Of a stretch of 34,802 nucleotides of DNA, positions 25,713 through 34,048 are shown piece after piece. The number at the start of each line of letters is the position of its first letter. The first letter of the stretch is position 1. The stretch is from Clostridia bacterium. GTDB lineage: Bacteria; Bacillota; Clostridia; Oscillospirales; Acutalibacteraceae. The stretch lies in contig JAFOCW010000018.1 of the NCBI GenBank assembly GCA_017381035.1, positions 1 through 34,802 on the forward strand. The letters run 5' to 3'. The position numbers were made by a program, and so were the translations under genes. The notes below the pieces were generated by a model. That model was not told the origin of the DNA, ran no database searches, and saw nothing but the letters and a program-made list of their open reading frames with translations.

Positions 25713-25724
25713 GCTTGCCTTTTT
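25697..25724 (+). terminator. Terminator of the XRE gene
   Basis: Stem AAAGGCAGGCC / GGCTTGCCTTT (one G-T pair) with loop GTTA and a following T-run. It overlaps the last codons of the gene. Confidence 0.85.
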
Positions 25725-25756
25725 CATTGCTCGGCTCGTGCCCACGGTACGCAATT

Positions 25757-25877
25757 TAAATAATAAATAAGAAAGAATAAATAATAAAAATGGTGTCGCG
25801 TTGCGACATATATAAAATCGCACCGTAGGTGCTCGTTTTTTATTATTTATTCTTTCTTCTTTTTTCTTTATTATTTA
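25757..25877. repeat. Element D, complete copy
   Basis: Two AT-rich inverted arms of 30-40 bp (AAATAATAAATAAGAAAG... and ...CTTTCTTCTTTTTTCTTTA) enclose the core GTCGCGTTGCGAC-ATATATAAAATC-GCACCGTAGGTGC. The whole can fold as one long hairpin with two side loops. The core matches 10-55 almost exactly. No ORF of note. Confidence 0.75.
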
Positions 25878-25879
25878 AT

Positions 25880-26072
25880 TCGGGTTCCCACCCTGCCGTA
25901 AGGGCATATGATAACCTGCAAAAAAGCAGGTGGGTGCCGCCTGCACGGTTCGGGCTTCCAACATCCGATAAAATCGGGAGGCCTGCTCACCATCCGCACA
26001 AGGTTAGGCCCCAAGTTAAAGGTTGTAGGGTTATAAATGCTAACATACACGAACAGGGTAGGATGAATTTTG
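25880..26072 (-). ncRNA. ssrS: Probable 6S RNA
   Basis: Read on the minus strand, the region gives a rod-like RNA of about 190 nt. Ends pair as TCCTACCCTG (26063-26054) with CAGGGTGGGA (25895-25886). The middle contains GGTGAGCA, an inner hairpin CCGAT-TTT-ATCGG, then GAAGCC and GGCGGCACCCACC, which closely resemble the GGUGAGCAU...GAAGCC...GGCGGCA blocks of known 6S RNAs. 6S RNA mimics an open promoter and binds sigma-A RNA polymerase in stationary phase. A sigma-A type promoter lies at the right distance upstream. A 119-codon frame on the other strand is a by-product. Ends are approximate; no strong terminator seen. Confidence 0.78.
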
Positions 26073-26079
26073 CAAAAAT

Positions 26080-26108
26080 ATTTTATCATAATCCTATAAA
26101 AAACACAA
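26080..26108 (-). promoter_or_regulatory. Promoter of the putative 6S RNA
   Basis: Minus strand: TTGTGT, 17-bp spacer, TAAAAT, giving a start near 26072 and so just outside the closing stem of the RNA. Confidence 0.65.
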
Positions 26109-26220
26109 GATATTTACTGAAAACACAGAAATATTATTCCCCGAAAGCCTTTATTTTAAAGGTTTTTTTGGGGTTTGCTTTAGCGTAATAAAAATTTTTT
26201 TAAAAAATTTGAAAAAAGAC

Positions 26221-26249
26221 TTGACTTTAATGCTTTAAAGCGTTATACT
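26221..26249 (+). promoter_or_regulatory. Promoter of the PF04392-type ABC operon
   Basis: TTGACT, 17-bp spacer, TATACT; predicted start near 26256, giving a leader of about 107 nt. It is divergent from the 6S promoter. Confidence 0.85.
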
Positions 26250-26260
26250 AAACAACATCG

Positions 26261-26340
26261 ACGGGGGCGCAGGGTTTGGTTGCCCCGAAAAGTCGGGACA
26301 CGGGACCTTTCTTCCCGCTCCAAACCGCCCTGCTTCCCGT
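26261..26340 (+). promoter_or_regulatory. Structured leader, three-way junction (possible riboswitch)
   Basis: Hand folding gives a closing stem in three parts: ACGGG (26261-26265) / CCCGT (26336-26340); GCAGGG (26269-26274) / CCCTGC (26328-26333); TTTGG (26275-26279) / CCAAA (26320-26324). Two side hairpins follow: CCCGA / TCGGG (26284-26297) and CGGGA / TCCCG (26301-26317). Every helix is Watson-Crick. The ribosome site AAAAGGAG begins 7 nt after the fold. I do not recognise it as a T-box or a known riboswitch class. Confidence 0.6.
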
Positions 26341-26362
26341 AATAGAAAAAGGAGTTTTAATT

Positions 26363-27340
26363 ATGAAAAAATTATTAGCAATCATCACAACCTTAGCCCT
26401 TCTTTGTTGTTGTTTCGCAGGTTGCGGAGCACAGGGCAACGACGACCCTGCAGGCGACGCTAACCAAAAATATACCGTTGGTATTTGCCAGCTTGTTACC
26501 CACGATGCACTCGATGCTGCAACAAAAGGCTTTAAAGACGTTCTTATTGAAGAATTCGGCGACAACATCGAATTCATTGAAGTTAACGCCGCAAACAACC
26601 CCGATACCTGTACAACCGCTGTAAACGACTTCGTTTCCAAGAAGGTTGACTTAATTATGGCAAATGCAACACCTGCACTCCAGGCTGCATACAATGCCAC
26701 CACCGAAATTCCCATTTTAGGCACATCTGTTACCGAATACGGCGTTGCCCTTGAAATTGAAGATTTCAACGGTACCGTTGGCGGCAACGTTTCGGGTACT
26801 TCCGACTTAGCACCCTTAACCGAACAGGCTCAAATGATTATCGACCTTGTTCCCACCGCTAAAACCGTTGGTATGCTTTACTGTAAGGCAGAAGCAAACT
26901 CTGCTTATCAGGTAAAGGTTGTTAAAGATTACCTTGAAGGCAAGGGCCTTACCGTTAAAGACTTCGGCTTCAACGGAAGTGAAGACGTAGCAAGCGTTTC
27001 CGAAGCTGCCGCTTCTGCTTGCGACGCTATCTACATTCCCACCGATAACACCGCTGCTTCCTGCACCGAAACCATCAACGGCGCAGTTGCTCCCAAAAAG
27101 GTTCCCATCATTGCAGGCGAAGCAGGCATCTGCTCGGGTTGCGGTATTGCAACACTTTCCATCAGCTACGAAGAACTCGGCCGCACCACCGGCGCTATGG
27201 CTGTTAAAATCTTAAAGGGCGAAGCCGATATCGAAGAAATGGCTATCGAATACGATAACAAGCCCGTTAAGAAGTACAACAAGACACTTTGCGACGAACT
27301 TGGCATTACCATTCCCGAAGGCTACGAAGAACTTAAATAA
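26363..27340 (+). CDS. ABC transporter substrate-binding lipoprotein (PF04392/COG2984)
   Basis: 325 residues from the ATG at 26363 (GGAG 8 nt upstream). The signal peptide MKKLLAIITTLALLCCCFAGC ends in a lipobox with the anchoring cysteine at 21. The mature part is a two-lobe ABC_sub_bind fold with YTVGICQLVTHDALDAATKGF and TATPALQAAYNATTEIPILG-like hinge segments. Relatives bind aromatic amino acids (TrpX, tyrosine) or other small ligands; the ligand here is not readable. An intergenic hairpin follows, then permease and ATPase. The longer upstream frame runs through the structured leader and is not translated. Confidence 0.9.
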   Translation: MKKLLAIITTLALLCCCFAGCGAQGNDDPAGDANQKYTVGICQLVTHDALDAATKGFKDVLIEEFGDNIEFIEVNAANNPDTCTTAVNDFVSKKVDLIMANATPALQAAYNATTEIPILGTSVTEYGVALEIEDFNGTVGGNVSGTSDLAPLTEQAQMIIDLVPTAKTVGMLYCKAEANSAYQVKVVKDYLEGKGLTVKDFGFNGSEDVASVSEAAASACDAIYIPTDNTAASCTETINGAVAPKKVPIIAGEAGICSGCGIATLSISYEELGRTTGAMAVKILKGEADIEEMAIEYDNKPVKKYNKTLCDELGITIPEGYEELK

Positions 27341-27378
27341 TAACTTGATTTTTAGTTCGTTATAATATAAAATAAGTG

Positions 27379-27407
27379 TGTGCCGTGGCTTTTTGCGCTG
27401 CGGCACA
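27379..27407 (+). terminator. Intercistronic hairpin after the substrate-binding gene
   Basis: Stem TGTGCCG / CGGCACA with an inner GC pair region and a TTTTT in the loop, no T-run after it. It probably protects the upstream message or partly terminates, giving more binding protein than membrane subunits. Confidence 0.65.
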
Positions 27408-27432
27408 TTATTCTGTTTTTTAGGAGTTAGTT

Positions 27433-28341
27433 ATGGATTTTTTAAATTGGCTTGCAGCCATGCCGGGTGCCGCCGCCCAGGGTATGATTTGGGGCATTAT
27501 GGCAATCGGCGTATATATTACATATAAAATATTAGACCTTGCCGACTTAACTGTCGACGGCTCTATGGTTACGGGTATGGCCACCTGCGCTATGCTTATG
27601 GTAAACGGCTGGAACGTGTGGGCCGCAATGGGCGTCGCCTTCTTAGTTGGTATGTTAACCGGTGTTGTAACCGGTGTTTTCCATACCGTTATGGGCATTC
27701 CTGCCATACTTGCAGGTATTTTAACACAACTTATTTTATGGTCGGTTAACCTTAAAATTATGGGCAAGGCAAACCAGGCTCTTCCCGCAAGAAAGTTCGA
27801 CGTACTTGTTACCCAGCTCCATAAGTACGAATCGCTTGTTTATCTGGCTTTAGCCTGCGTTATACTTGTTGCGGTACTTTATTGGTTCTTCGGCACTCGC
27901 TACGGTATGTCTATCAGAGCAACCGGCTGCAACGAAAAAATGTCAAGAGCTCAGGGCATTAACACAAGCTTTAACAAGGTTGTGGGTCTTGCACTTTCCA
28001 ACGGTATTGTTGCTTTTGCAGGCGCACTTCTTGCACAGTATTCGGGTAAGGCCGACATTTCCGACGGCCGTGGCGCCATTGTTATTGGTCTTGCCGCCGT
28101 TATTATAGGCGAAGTAATAGTTTCAAGAATGGGACATAACTTTGTAATAAGGCTTACCGGTGTACTTATTGGCGGTATTGTTTACTACGTGGTTTACCAG
28201 ACGGTTATCTTCTTAGGCCTTGATACCGACCTTTTAAAGATGCTTTCTGCATTGGTGGTTGCAATCTTCCTTGCCATTCCCCACCTTAAAAAGACCTATT
28301 TCAAAAGGCCTGTAATTCAGCAGAACAAGGAGGCGGCATAA
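27433..28341 (+). CDS. ABC transporter permease (COG4120, BPD-transp_2)
   Basis: 302 residues with about eight to nine membrane helices. The opening AAAQGMIWGIMAIGVYITYKILDLADLTVDGS is typical of the permeases that partner PF04392 binding proteins; the middle holds RATGCNEKMSRAQGINTSF, the cytoplasmic coupling loop. It moves the ligand delivered by the upstream lipoprotein across the membrane. AGGAG lies upstream of the ATG. The stop codon is directly followed by the ATG of the ATPase gene. Confidence 0.92.
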   Translation: MDFLNWLAAMPGAAAQGMIWGIMAIGVYITYKILDLADLTVDGSMVTGMATCAMLMVNGWNVWAAMGVAFLVGMLTGVVTGVFHTVMGIPAILAGILTQLILWSVNLKIMGKANQALPARKFDVLVTQLHKYESLVYLALACVILVAVLYWFFGTRYGMSIRATGCNEKMSRAQGINTSFNKVVGLALSNGIVAFAGALLAQYSGKADISDGRGAIVIGLAAVIIGEVIVSRMGHNFVIRLTGVLIGGIVYYVVYQTVIFLGLDTDLLKMLSALVVAIFLAIPHLKKTYFKRPVIQQNKEAA

Positions 28342-29136
28342 ATGTTAGAGCTTAAAAATATAACTAAAATATTCAATGTCGATACTCCTAACGAAAAGGT
28401 TGCGCTCGATAATTTGTCGCTTACCCTTGAAGACGGCGATTTTGTTACGGTTATCGGCGGTAACGGCGCAGGCAAATCTACAATGCTTAATGCAATTGCG
28501 GGTACCTTCCCCGTAGATGCAGGTAATATTATTATCGACGGCGAAGATATAACCAAGCTTCCCGAATACAAAAGGGCAAAGTTCATTGGCCGTGTTTTCC
28601 AGGACCCAATGACAGGTACAGCCGCAGATATGTGGATTGAAGAAAATATGGCGCTTGCAATGCGCAGGGGCAAATCCCGTGGTTTTTCCTGGGCAATCAA
28701 CGATAAAGACAGAAGAATTTACCGTCAGATGCTTTCCCGTCTTGACCTCGGTCTTGAAGACCGTCTTTTCCATAAGGTAGGTCTGCTTTCGGGCGGTCAG
28801 CGTCAGGCAATTACCTTGCTTATGGCCTCTATGAACCACCCCAAGCTTCTGCTTTTAGACGAGCACACAGCGGCGCTCGACCCAAAAACCGCCGCAAAGG
28901 TGCTTTCCATTACCAAAGAAATTGTTGAAGAAGAAAAACTTACAACAATTATGATAACCCACAATATGAAAGATGCCATTGCCTACGGCAACCGTCTTAT
29001 TATGATGAATGCAGGCAAGGTTATTCTTGACATTAAGGGCGAAGAAAAGTCAAAGCTTACGGTTGAAGATTTGCTTGCCGCGTTTGCAAAAGCAGGCTCC
29101 GACGGCGCCGCAAACGACAGAATGTTATTGATTTAA
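28342..29136 (+). CDS. ABC transporter ATP-binding protein (COG1101)
   Basis: 264 residues. Walker A GGNGAGKST, signature LLSGGQRQA and Walker B LLLLDEHTAALDP are present; the His after DE is normal in this subfamily. It hydrolyses ATP to power the permease encoded upstream. An AAGGAGG at the permease's end serves as ribosome site and the genes abut (TAA then ATG), implying coupled translation. After the stop, an AT-rich imperfect inverted repeat TTTAGT / ACTAAA (29144-29162) may be a weak terminator or an operator of the next operon. Confidence 0.93.
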   Translation: MLELKNITKIFNVDTPNEKVALDNLSLTLEDGDFVTVIGGNGAGKSTMLNAIAGTFPVDAGNIIIDGEDITKLPEYKRAKFIGRVFQDPMTGTAADMWIEENMALAMRRGKSRGFSWAINDKDRRIYRQMLSRLDLGLEDRLFHKVGLLSGGQRQAITLLMASMNHPKLLLLDEHTAALDPKTAAKVLSITKEIVEEEKLTTIMITHNMKDAIAYGNRLIMMNAGKVILDIKGEEKSKLTVEDLLAAFAKAGSDGAANDRMLLI

Positions 29137-29185
29137 TGCAATTTTTAGTAAAAAGCACTAAATTAGCAAAAGAATTTTGTTGTAT

Positions 29186-29213
29186 TTGACAGTTTCCTTT
29201 TTCACTTTACTGT
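29186..29213 (+). promoter_or_regulatory. Promoter of the liv operon
   Basis: A perfect TTGACA followed after 16 bp by TACTGT; a TAAAAT a little downstream is an alternative -10 with poor spacing. The leader before the ATG is about 50 nt and AT-rich with GAGGAG. Confidence 0.6.
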
Positions 29214-29271
29214 GCTAAAATAGATTACAAATAATTTTTTAAATTATTATAAACAAAGAGGAGATTTTATT

Positions 29272-30435
29272 ATGAAATCAGTATTCAAAAAAGTGCTTGC
29301 AGTAGTGCTTGCTACTGTAATGCTCGCAACGTTTGCCGCTTGTGGCGGCGCTAACAGCTATACCGCAAACAATACCGAATTTGTTATCGGTGTTTCCGGC
29401 CCCCTTACCGGTGCTGCTGCTGTTTACGGTGTTGCAGTTAAAAACTCTGCTCAAATGGCTATCGACGAAATCAACGAAGCAGGCGGCTTAAACGGTGTTA
29501 AGTTCAAGCTCGAAGCTCTCGACGACGTTCACGATGCTACAAAGGTTGCTGCTAACTATGCAGCTATGCTCGAAGGCGGTATGCAGGTATCTTTAGGTAC
29601 CGTTACCACAGCCCCCGGTCTTGAATTCACAAAGCTTTCGGTAGAAGATAACGTGTTCTTCCTTACTCCTTCTGCTTCGGGCGACAAAATTCCCGAATTC
29701 GACAACGGCTTCCAGATGTGCTTCGCAGACGGTAACCAGGGTAAAGTTGCTGCAGACTACGTAAACGGTCTTGGTCTTACCGAAATCGGCGTATTCTACA
29801 AGTCCGACGACCCGTACTCCGACGGTATCTACAAGCAGTTCAAAGAAGCTCTCAGCAGCTCCATCAAGGTTGTTGAAACCGTATTCACCGGCGAAGCTTC
29901 CGACTTCTCTACCCAGATTAACTCTCTTAAAGATTGCAAGTTTATCTTTATGCCCATCTACTATCAGCCCGCTTCCGTATTTATGAATCAGGCTAAAGAC
30001 ATCATCGCTGCAGACGCTGTTTACTACGGCTGCGACGGTTTCGACGGCCTTGCAGGTCAGTTCGAAGACTTCTCTGTAATTCCTCAAGAAGTTTCCATGC
30101 TTTCTCACTTCGATTCTAACGCTACCGACGGCGCTGCTGCAGACTTCGTTAAGAAGTATACCGAAAAGTTCGGCGCAGAAACCCTTAACCAGTTCGGCGC
30201 TTCTGCTTACGACTGCGTATACGCTATCTTCAATGCAATGAAGGCTGCTATCGATGCAGGCGAAACCATCGACGTTACTATCTCTGCTTCCGACCTTTCC
30301 GAAATCCTTAAGGCTCAGTTCACCGGCGACTTCACCTACAGCGGTGTTACCGGTACCGACATTAAGTGGCAAGATAATGGTTACGTTGAAAAGGGCGCAG
30401 TTAAGTACGTTCTTAAGAATGCTAACGGAAAATAA
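29272..30435 (+). CDS. livJ: Branched-chain amino-acid-type ABC substrate-binding lipoprotein
   Basis: 387 residues. The signal peptide MKSVFKKVLAVVLATVMLAT ends in a lipobox TFAAC with Cys 24. The mature part is a Peripla_BP_6 (LivJ/LivK) fold: FVIGVSGPLTGAAAVYGVAV, then MAIDEINEAGGLNGVKFKLE and DVHDATKVAANYAAML, the standard start. It captures leucine-type amino acids or a related ligand and hands it to LivHM. First gene of a complete five-gene operon and separated from livH by a hairpin. Synonymous codon use is strongly C/T-ending, as expected for a highly expressed gene. Confidence 0.93.
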   Translation: MKSVFKKVLAVVLATVMLATFAACGGANSYTANNTEFVIGVSGPLTGAAAVYGVAVKNSAQMAIDEINEAGGLNGVKFKLEALDDVHDATKVAANYAAMLEGGMQVSLGTVTTAPGLEFTKLSVEDNVFFLTPSASGDKIPEFDNGFQMCFADGNQGKVAADYVNGLGLTEIGVFYKSDDPYSDGIYKQFKEALSSSIKVVETVFTGEASDFSTQINSLKDCKFIFMPIYYQPASVFMNQAKDIIAADAVYYGCDGFDGLAGQFEDFSVIPQEVSMLSHFDSNATDGAAADFVKKYTEKFGAETLNQFGASAYDCVYAIFNAMKAAIDAGETIDVTISASDLSEILKAQFTGDFTYSGVTGTDIKWQDNGYVEKGAVKYVLKNANGK

Positions 30436-30462
30436 TTTAACATAATTTTATAAACACCAGGT

Positions 30463-30491
30463 TTGCCGGTGCAGTTTTTCTGCTCCGGCAA
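30463..30491 (+). terminator. Intercistronic hairpin after livJ
   Basis: Stem TTGCCGG / CCGGCAA plus inner GCAG / CTGC with a TTTTT loop, no T-run after. It has the same position and design as the hairpin at 27379-27407 in the neighbouring transporter operon, presumably setting a high binding-protein to permease ratio. Confidence 0.7.
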
Positions 30492-30519
30492 CTTGTGCTA
30501 ATTAGAATGTAGGTTTTTT

Positions 30520-31392
30520 ATGGAATTTATCGAAACTTTACTTAACGGTTTAAGTATCGGCAGTACCTATGCCATCATTGCGCTCGGCTACACAATGGTT
30601 TACGGTATTGCAAAAATGCTTAACTTCGCACACGGTGATGTTATCATGGTGGGCGGTTATATGATATTCCTTACAATGGCAAACATCGGCAACCCTGTTT
30701 TAGGTCTTCTTATTGCCGTGCTTTTCTGCGTTGTGCTTGGTGTATCTATCGAAAAGGTTGCTTATAAGCCGCTGCGTGGCGCTTCGCCCCTTGCCGTACT
30801 CATTACGGCCATCGGTGTTAGCTACCTTTTACAGTCAACCGCACAAATTATCTTTGGCTCGGCACCCAAAATGGTTGTTGTTGCCGACCTTGGTAATTTA
30901 ACCATCGGAAGCCTTACCGTTCCTTACTATATGCTTATAACACTCGGTTGCTCGGTGGTTATAATGGTTGCTTTGTCGCTTTTTGTAAAATACACAAAAA
31001 CCGGCCGTGCAATGATAGCCGTTTCCGAAGACAAGGGCGCCGCTCAGCTTATGGGTATCAATGTAAATGCAATTATTACCATAACCTTCGCAATAGGTTC
31101 GGGTCTTGCTGCATTTGCAGGCTTCTTTATGCTTATGAAGTCTCCTTCTCTTTCAAATACACTCGGCGCAATGCCGGGAATCAAGGCCTTCACGGCCGCA
31201 GTTATCGGTGGTATCGGCTCCATTCCGGGCGCAATGGTCGGCGGTATTCTTATGGGTATAGTTGAAGCAATTTCACTTACCATTCCTGCTATTGCACCTT
31301 ATACCGATGCTATTGAATTTTTAGTTCTTATTGTAATACTCCTTGTCCGCCCAAGCGGAATTTTAGGTAAGGTAAGGAGGGAGAAGGTATAA
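30520..31392 (+). CDS. livH: Branched-chain amino-acid ABC permease LivH
   Basis: 290 residues, about eight helices. LLNGLSIGSTYAIIALGYTM and YGIAKMLNFAHGDVIMVGGY are diagnostic of LivH, and the C-terminus has FTAAVIGGIGSIPGAMVGG. It forms the membrane channel with LivM. The start has only a weak AGG ribosome site. Its stop overlaps the livM start by one base (TAATG). Confidence 0.95.
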   Translation: MEFIETLLNGLSIGSTYAIIALGYTMVYGIAKMLNFAHGDVIMVGGYMIFLTMANIGNPVLGLLIAVLFCVVLGVSIEKVAYKPLRGASPLAVLITAIGVSYLLQSTAQIIFGSAPKMVVVADLGNLTIGSLTVPYYMLITLGCSVVIMVALSLFVKYTKTGRAMIAVSEDKGAAQLMGINVNAIITITFAIGSGLAAFAGFFMLMKSPSLSNTLGAMPGIKAFTAAVIGGIGSIPGAMVGGILMGIVEAISLTIPAIAPYTDAIEFLVLIVILLVRPSGILGKVRREKV

Positions 31393-32534
31393 TGGCTAAC
31401 AAGTTAACCAAAATTAAGTGGAAACATTATATAAACTACATTGCCGTTGCCATTGTAACTATAGTGTTCGGCTCCCTTGCCTTTGCAGGCGCACTTCCGT
31501 CATCGGCTCTCTACCTTCTTGAAAAAATTGCAATTTCAATAATTCTTGCAGTTTCACTTTCAATGGTTGTTGGCTTCCTTGGCGAATTATCGCTTGGCCA
31601 CGCAGGCTTTATGTGCGTTGGCGCATACCTTGGCGGTAAGGCTTCCGCCCTTTTAGAGCCCATGCTTCGTGGTGTTCCCGCAGGCAAAGAAATAGCACTT
31701 GTTATTTCGCTTGTTATCGGCGGTGTTGTTGCGGCCCTTTTCGGTATAATCATAGGTCTTCCTGCCCTTCGCTTAAAGGGCGACTACCTTGCCATTGTAA
31801 CACTTGCCTTCGGTGAAATTGTGCGTTCGGTATTTATGAACACAAGCACAGAATCTTTCGGCGGTGCACTTGGCCTTTCTACACCCCGTTACAACAAAAA
31901 CTTCTTATTCATTATTGCTTTTGTTTTGGTATTGGTTTGCCTTGCCGTTACCCAAAACCTTATTCGTTCTAAACACGGCCGTGCAATTACCGCTATACGC
32001 GATAACGAAATTGCCGCAAGAGCAACGGGTATTAACGTAACAAAATATAAGCTCGCCGTTTTCACCATTTCTTCGCTTTTCGCAGGTGTTGCAGGCGTGC
32101 TTTACAGCTATTCCAACTACAACGTGCAGTCGGCTAAGTTCAGCTATAACTATTCAATTGAAATTCTTGTTATGGTTGTTCTTGGCGGTATGGGTAGCAT
32201 TAACGGCTCCATTATTGCAGCAACCCTTATCACCTACCTCGATAACACACTTCAAACGGTGCTTACGGGCGACCTTGCGGTGCTTCAGGACCTTCTTTAT
32301 GCGCTTATACTTATTGTTATTGTTATTTACAATAACGCACCTGCACTCAAAAACTTCCGTGAACGCTTTAATCTTCAGGCACTGCTCAAAAGAAAGTTTG
32401 ACCCCAATCATCAAAAAGATGACGAGGCCAAATGGGACCGTGTGCCTACAAAGATAGAAATGAACGAGGTTTTATCGGTTGATGTTCAACCCCAGATGTC
32501 AACCCTCGACCCCGATAAAAAGGAGGGCGTGTAA
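31392..32534 (+). CDS. livM: Branched-chain amino-acid ABC permease LivM
   Basis: 380 residues. SMVVGFLGELSLGHAGFMCVGAY and RLKGDYLAIVTLAFGEIVR are LivM signatures; the second half carries GRAITAIRDNEIAARATGIN, the coupling loop. The last 50 or so residues form a soluble, charged C-terminal extension after the final helix, longer than in E. coli LivM-like cores. Overlaps livH by one base upstream and livG by one base downstream, with AAGGAGG in livM's end serving livG. Confidence 0.94.
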   Translation: MANKLTKIKWKHYINYIAVAIVTIVFGSLAFAGALPSSALYLLEKIAISIILAVSLSMVVGFLGELSLGHAGFMCVGAYLGGKASALLEPMLRGVPAGKEIALVISLVIGGVVAALFGIIIGLPALRLKGDYLAIVTLAFGEIVRSVFMNTSTESFGGALGLSTPRYNKNFLFIIAFVLVLVCLAVTQNLIRSKHGRAITAIRDNEIAARATGINVTKYKLAVFTISSLFAGVAGVLYSYSNYNVQSAKFSYNYSIEILVMVVLGGMGSINGSIIAATLITYLDNTLQTVLTGDLAVLQDLLYALILIVIVIYNNAPALKNFRERFNLQALLKRKFDPNHQKDDEAKWDRVPTKIEMNEVLSVDVQPQMSTLDPDKKEGV

Positions 32535-33304
32535 TGGCAGACATCATCCTTAAAACCGAAAATTTAGGTATTTCCTTCGGCGGTCTTAAGGCCGTTTCCG
32601 AAGTAAACCTTGAAATCAAGAAAAAACAGCTTTACGGTCTTGTTGGCCCCAACGGCGCAGGTAAAACTACAATTTTCAACATTTTAACCGGCGTTTACAA
32701 GCCCACAACAGGTAAGGTTTTCCTTGACGGAGAAGACATTACGGGCAAAACCCAAATGGTAATCAACCACAAGGGCATTGCACGTACCTTCCAGAACATT
32801 CGTCTTTTCAATAATATGACGGTCATTCGTAACGTTTTGGTTGGCCTTCACGACCAGCCCGAATTCAAGTGCTCCATGCTTGCAAGTATGCTCCGTTTAC
32901 CAAAGCACTTCAAGGTTGAAAAGGCCATGAGAGCAAGGGCAAAAGAAATTCTTCGTGTTGTAGGCCTTGAAGAAGAAAGAAACTTCCTTTCCTGCAACCT
33001 TCCCTACGGTAAACAAAGAAAGCTTGAAATTGCACGTGCACTTGCAACCAATCCCAAGCTTCTGCTCCTTGACGAGCCTGCCGCAGGTATGAACCCCCAC
33101 GAAACCGACGAGCTTATGACTATTGTTCGCCGTATTCGTGATGAGTTCGATATGACAGTGCTTCTTATCGAGCACGATATGAAGTTCGTTTCGGGTCTTT
33201 GCGACGAAGTAACCGTTCTTAACTTCGGTACGGTGCTCGCACAAGGCACCGCCGAACAGGCACTTAACGACCCCGAAGTTATTCGGGCATACATCGGAGG
33301 ATAA
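32534..33304 (+). CDS. livG: Branched-chain amino-acid ABC ATPase LivG
   Basis: 256 residues. Walker A GPNGAGKTT, the LivG-type signature LPYGKQRKLEIARAL in place of LSGGQ, Walker B KLLLLDEPAAGMNP and the switch histidine in LIEHDM. It pairs with LivF as a heterodimer to power the importer. The typical LivG insertion with the helical region around NNMTVIRNVLVGLHDQPEF is present. livF begins 5 nt after its stop, with GGAGG at the junction. Confidence 0.95.
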   Translation: MADIILKTENLGISFGGLKAVSEVNLEIKKKQLYGLVGPNGAGKTTIFNILTGVYKPTTGKVFLDGEDITGKTQMVINHKGIARTFQNIRLFNNMTVIRNVLVGLHDQPEFKCSMLASMLRLPKHFKVEKAMRARAKEILRVVGLEEERNFLSCNLPYGKQRKLEIARALATNPKLLLLDEPAAGMNPHETDELMTIVRRIRDEFDMTVLLIEHDMKFVSGLCDEVTVLNFGTVLAQGTAEQALNDPEVIRAYIGG

Positions 33305-33308
33305 CGCT

Positions 33309-34019
33309 ATGGCATTACTTGAAGTAAAAGACCTGCAGGTGTACTACGGTGTTATTCAGGCGCTTAAGGGCATCAGTTTCGAGGTTAACGAAGGCGAAAT
33401 CGTTACCTTAATCGGTGCAAACGGCGCAGGTAAAACCACCACAATGCAGTCTATAATCGGCCTTATTCCCACAAGAGGCGGCAGCGTTATTTTCGACGGC
33501 CACGATATTACAAAAACACCCTGCCACAAAATTGTACATCTTGGAATGGCCCAGGTTCCCGAAGGCCGCAGAATATTCCAGGAGCTTACAGTTTACGAAA
33601 ATCTTTTAATGGGCGGTTTTTCGCAAAACGATAAGTCGGCCGTTAAGCAAGACATTGAAAAAATTTACACACGTTTCCCACGTCTTGGCGAGCGCCGCAA
33701 CCAAATTGCAGGCACTCTTTCGGGCGGCGAACAGCAAATGCTTGCTATGGGACGTGCTATGATGAGCCATCCTAAGCTTCTGCTTCTTGATGAGCCTTCA
33801 ATGGGACTTTCCCCACTTCTTGTTGACCACGTTTTTGAAATTATCAAAGATTTCAGGGATGACGGCACAACGGTACTCCTTGTTGAGCAGAACGCAGGTA
33901 AATCACTTGCAATAAGCGACCGTGCCTACGTTTTAGAGCTTGGCCAAATCGTTCTTTCGGGAACCGGTGCCGAGCTTGCCGCAAGCGACCAGGTTAAAAA
34001 AGCCTACTTAGGCGGTTAG
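33309..34019 (+). CDS. livF: Branched-chain amino-acid ABC ATPase LivF
   Basis: 236 residues. Walker A GANGAGKTT, signature TLSGGEQQMLAMGRAM, Walker B KLLLLDEPSMGLSP and the switch motif LVEQN with the LivF-type Gln in place of His. Beginning LEVKDLQVYYGVIQALKGIS is typical. Last gene of the operon, directly followed by a strong terminator. All five subunits of a LivJHMGF system are therefore intact here. Confidence 0.95.
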   Translation: MALLEVKDLQVYYGVIQALKGISFEVNEGEIVTLIGANGAGKTTTMQSIIGLIPTRGGSVIFDGHDITKTPCHKIVHLGMAQVPEGRRIFQELTVYENLLMGGFSQNDKSAVKQDIEKIYTRFPRLGERRNQIAGTLSGGEQQMLAMGRAMMSHPKLLLLDEPSMGLSPLLVDHVFEIIKDFRDDGTTVLLVEQNAGKSLAISDRAYVLELGQIVLSGTGAELAASDQVKKAYLGG

Positions 34020-34048
34020 AAAAAAGCACTCCGAAGGAGTGCTTTTTT
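34020..34048 (+). terminator. Terminator of the liv operon
   Basis: Stem GCACTCC (34026-34032) / GGAGTGC (34036-34042), loop GAA, flanked by six A and six T. It begins at the base after the livF stop codon. Confidence 0.95.

Noticed and set aside
25829..26188. 119-codon plus-strand frame
   Set aside because: It covers the structured minus-strand RNA assigned as 6S and has no recognisable domain or ribosome site.
26256..26350. T-box or guanidine-type riboswitch in the importer leader
   Set aside because: No T-box AGGGTGGNACCGCG sequence, and the ACGGG motif alone does not fit the guanidine aptamer; left as an unassigned structure.
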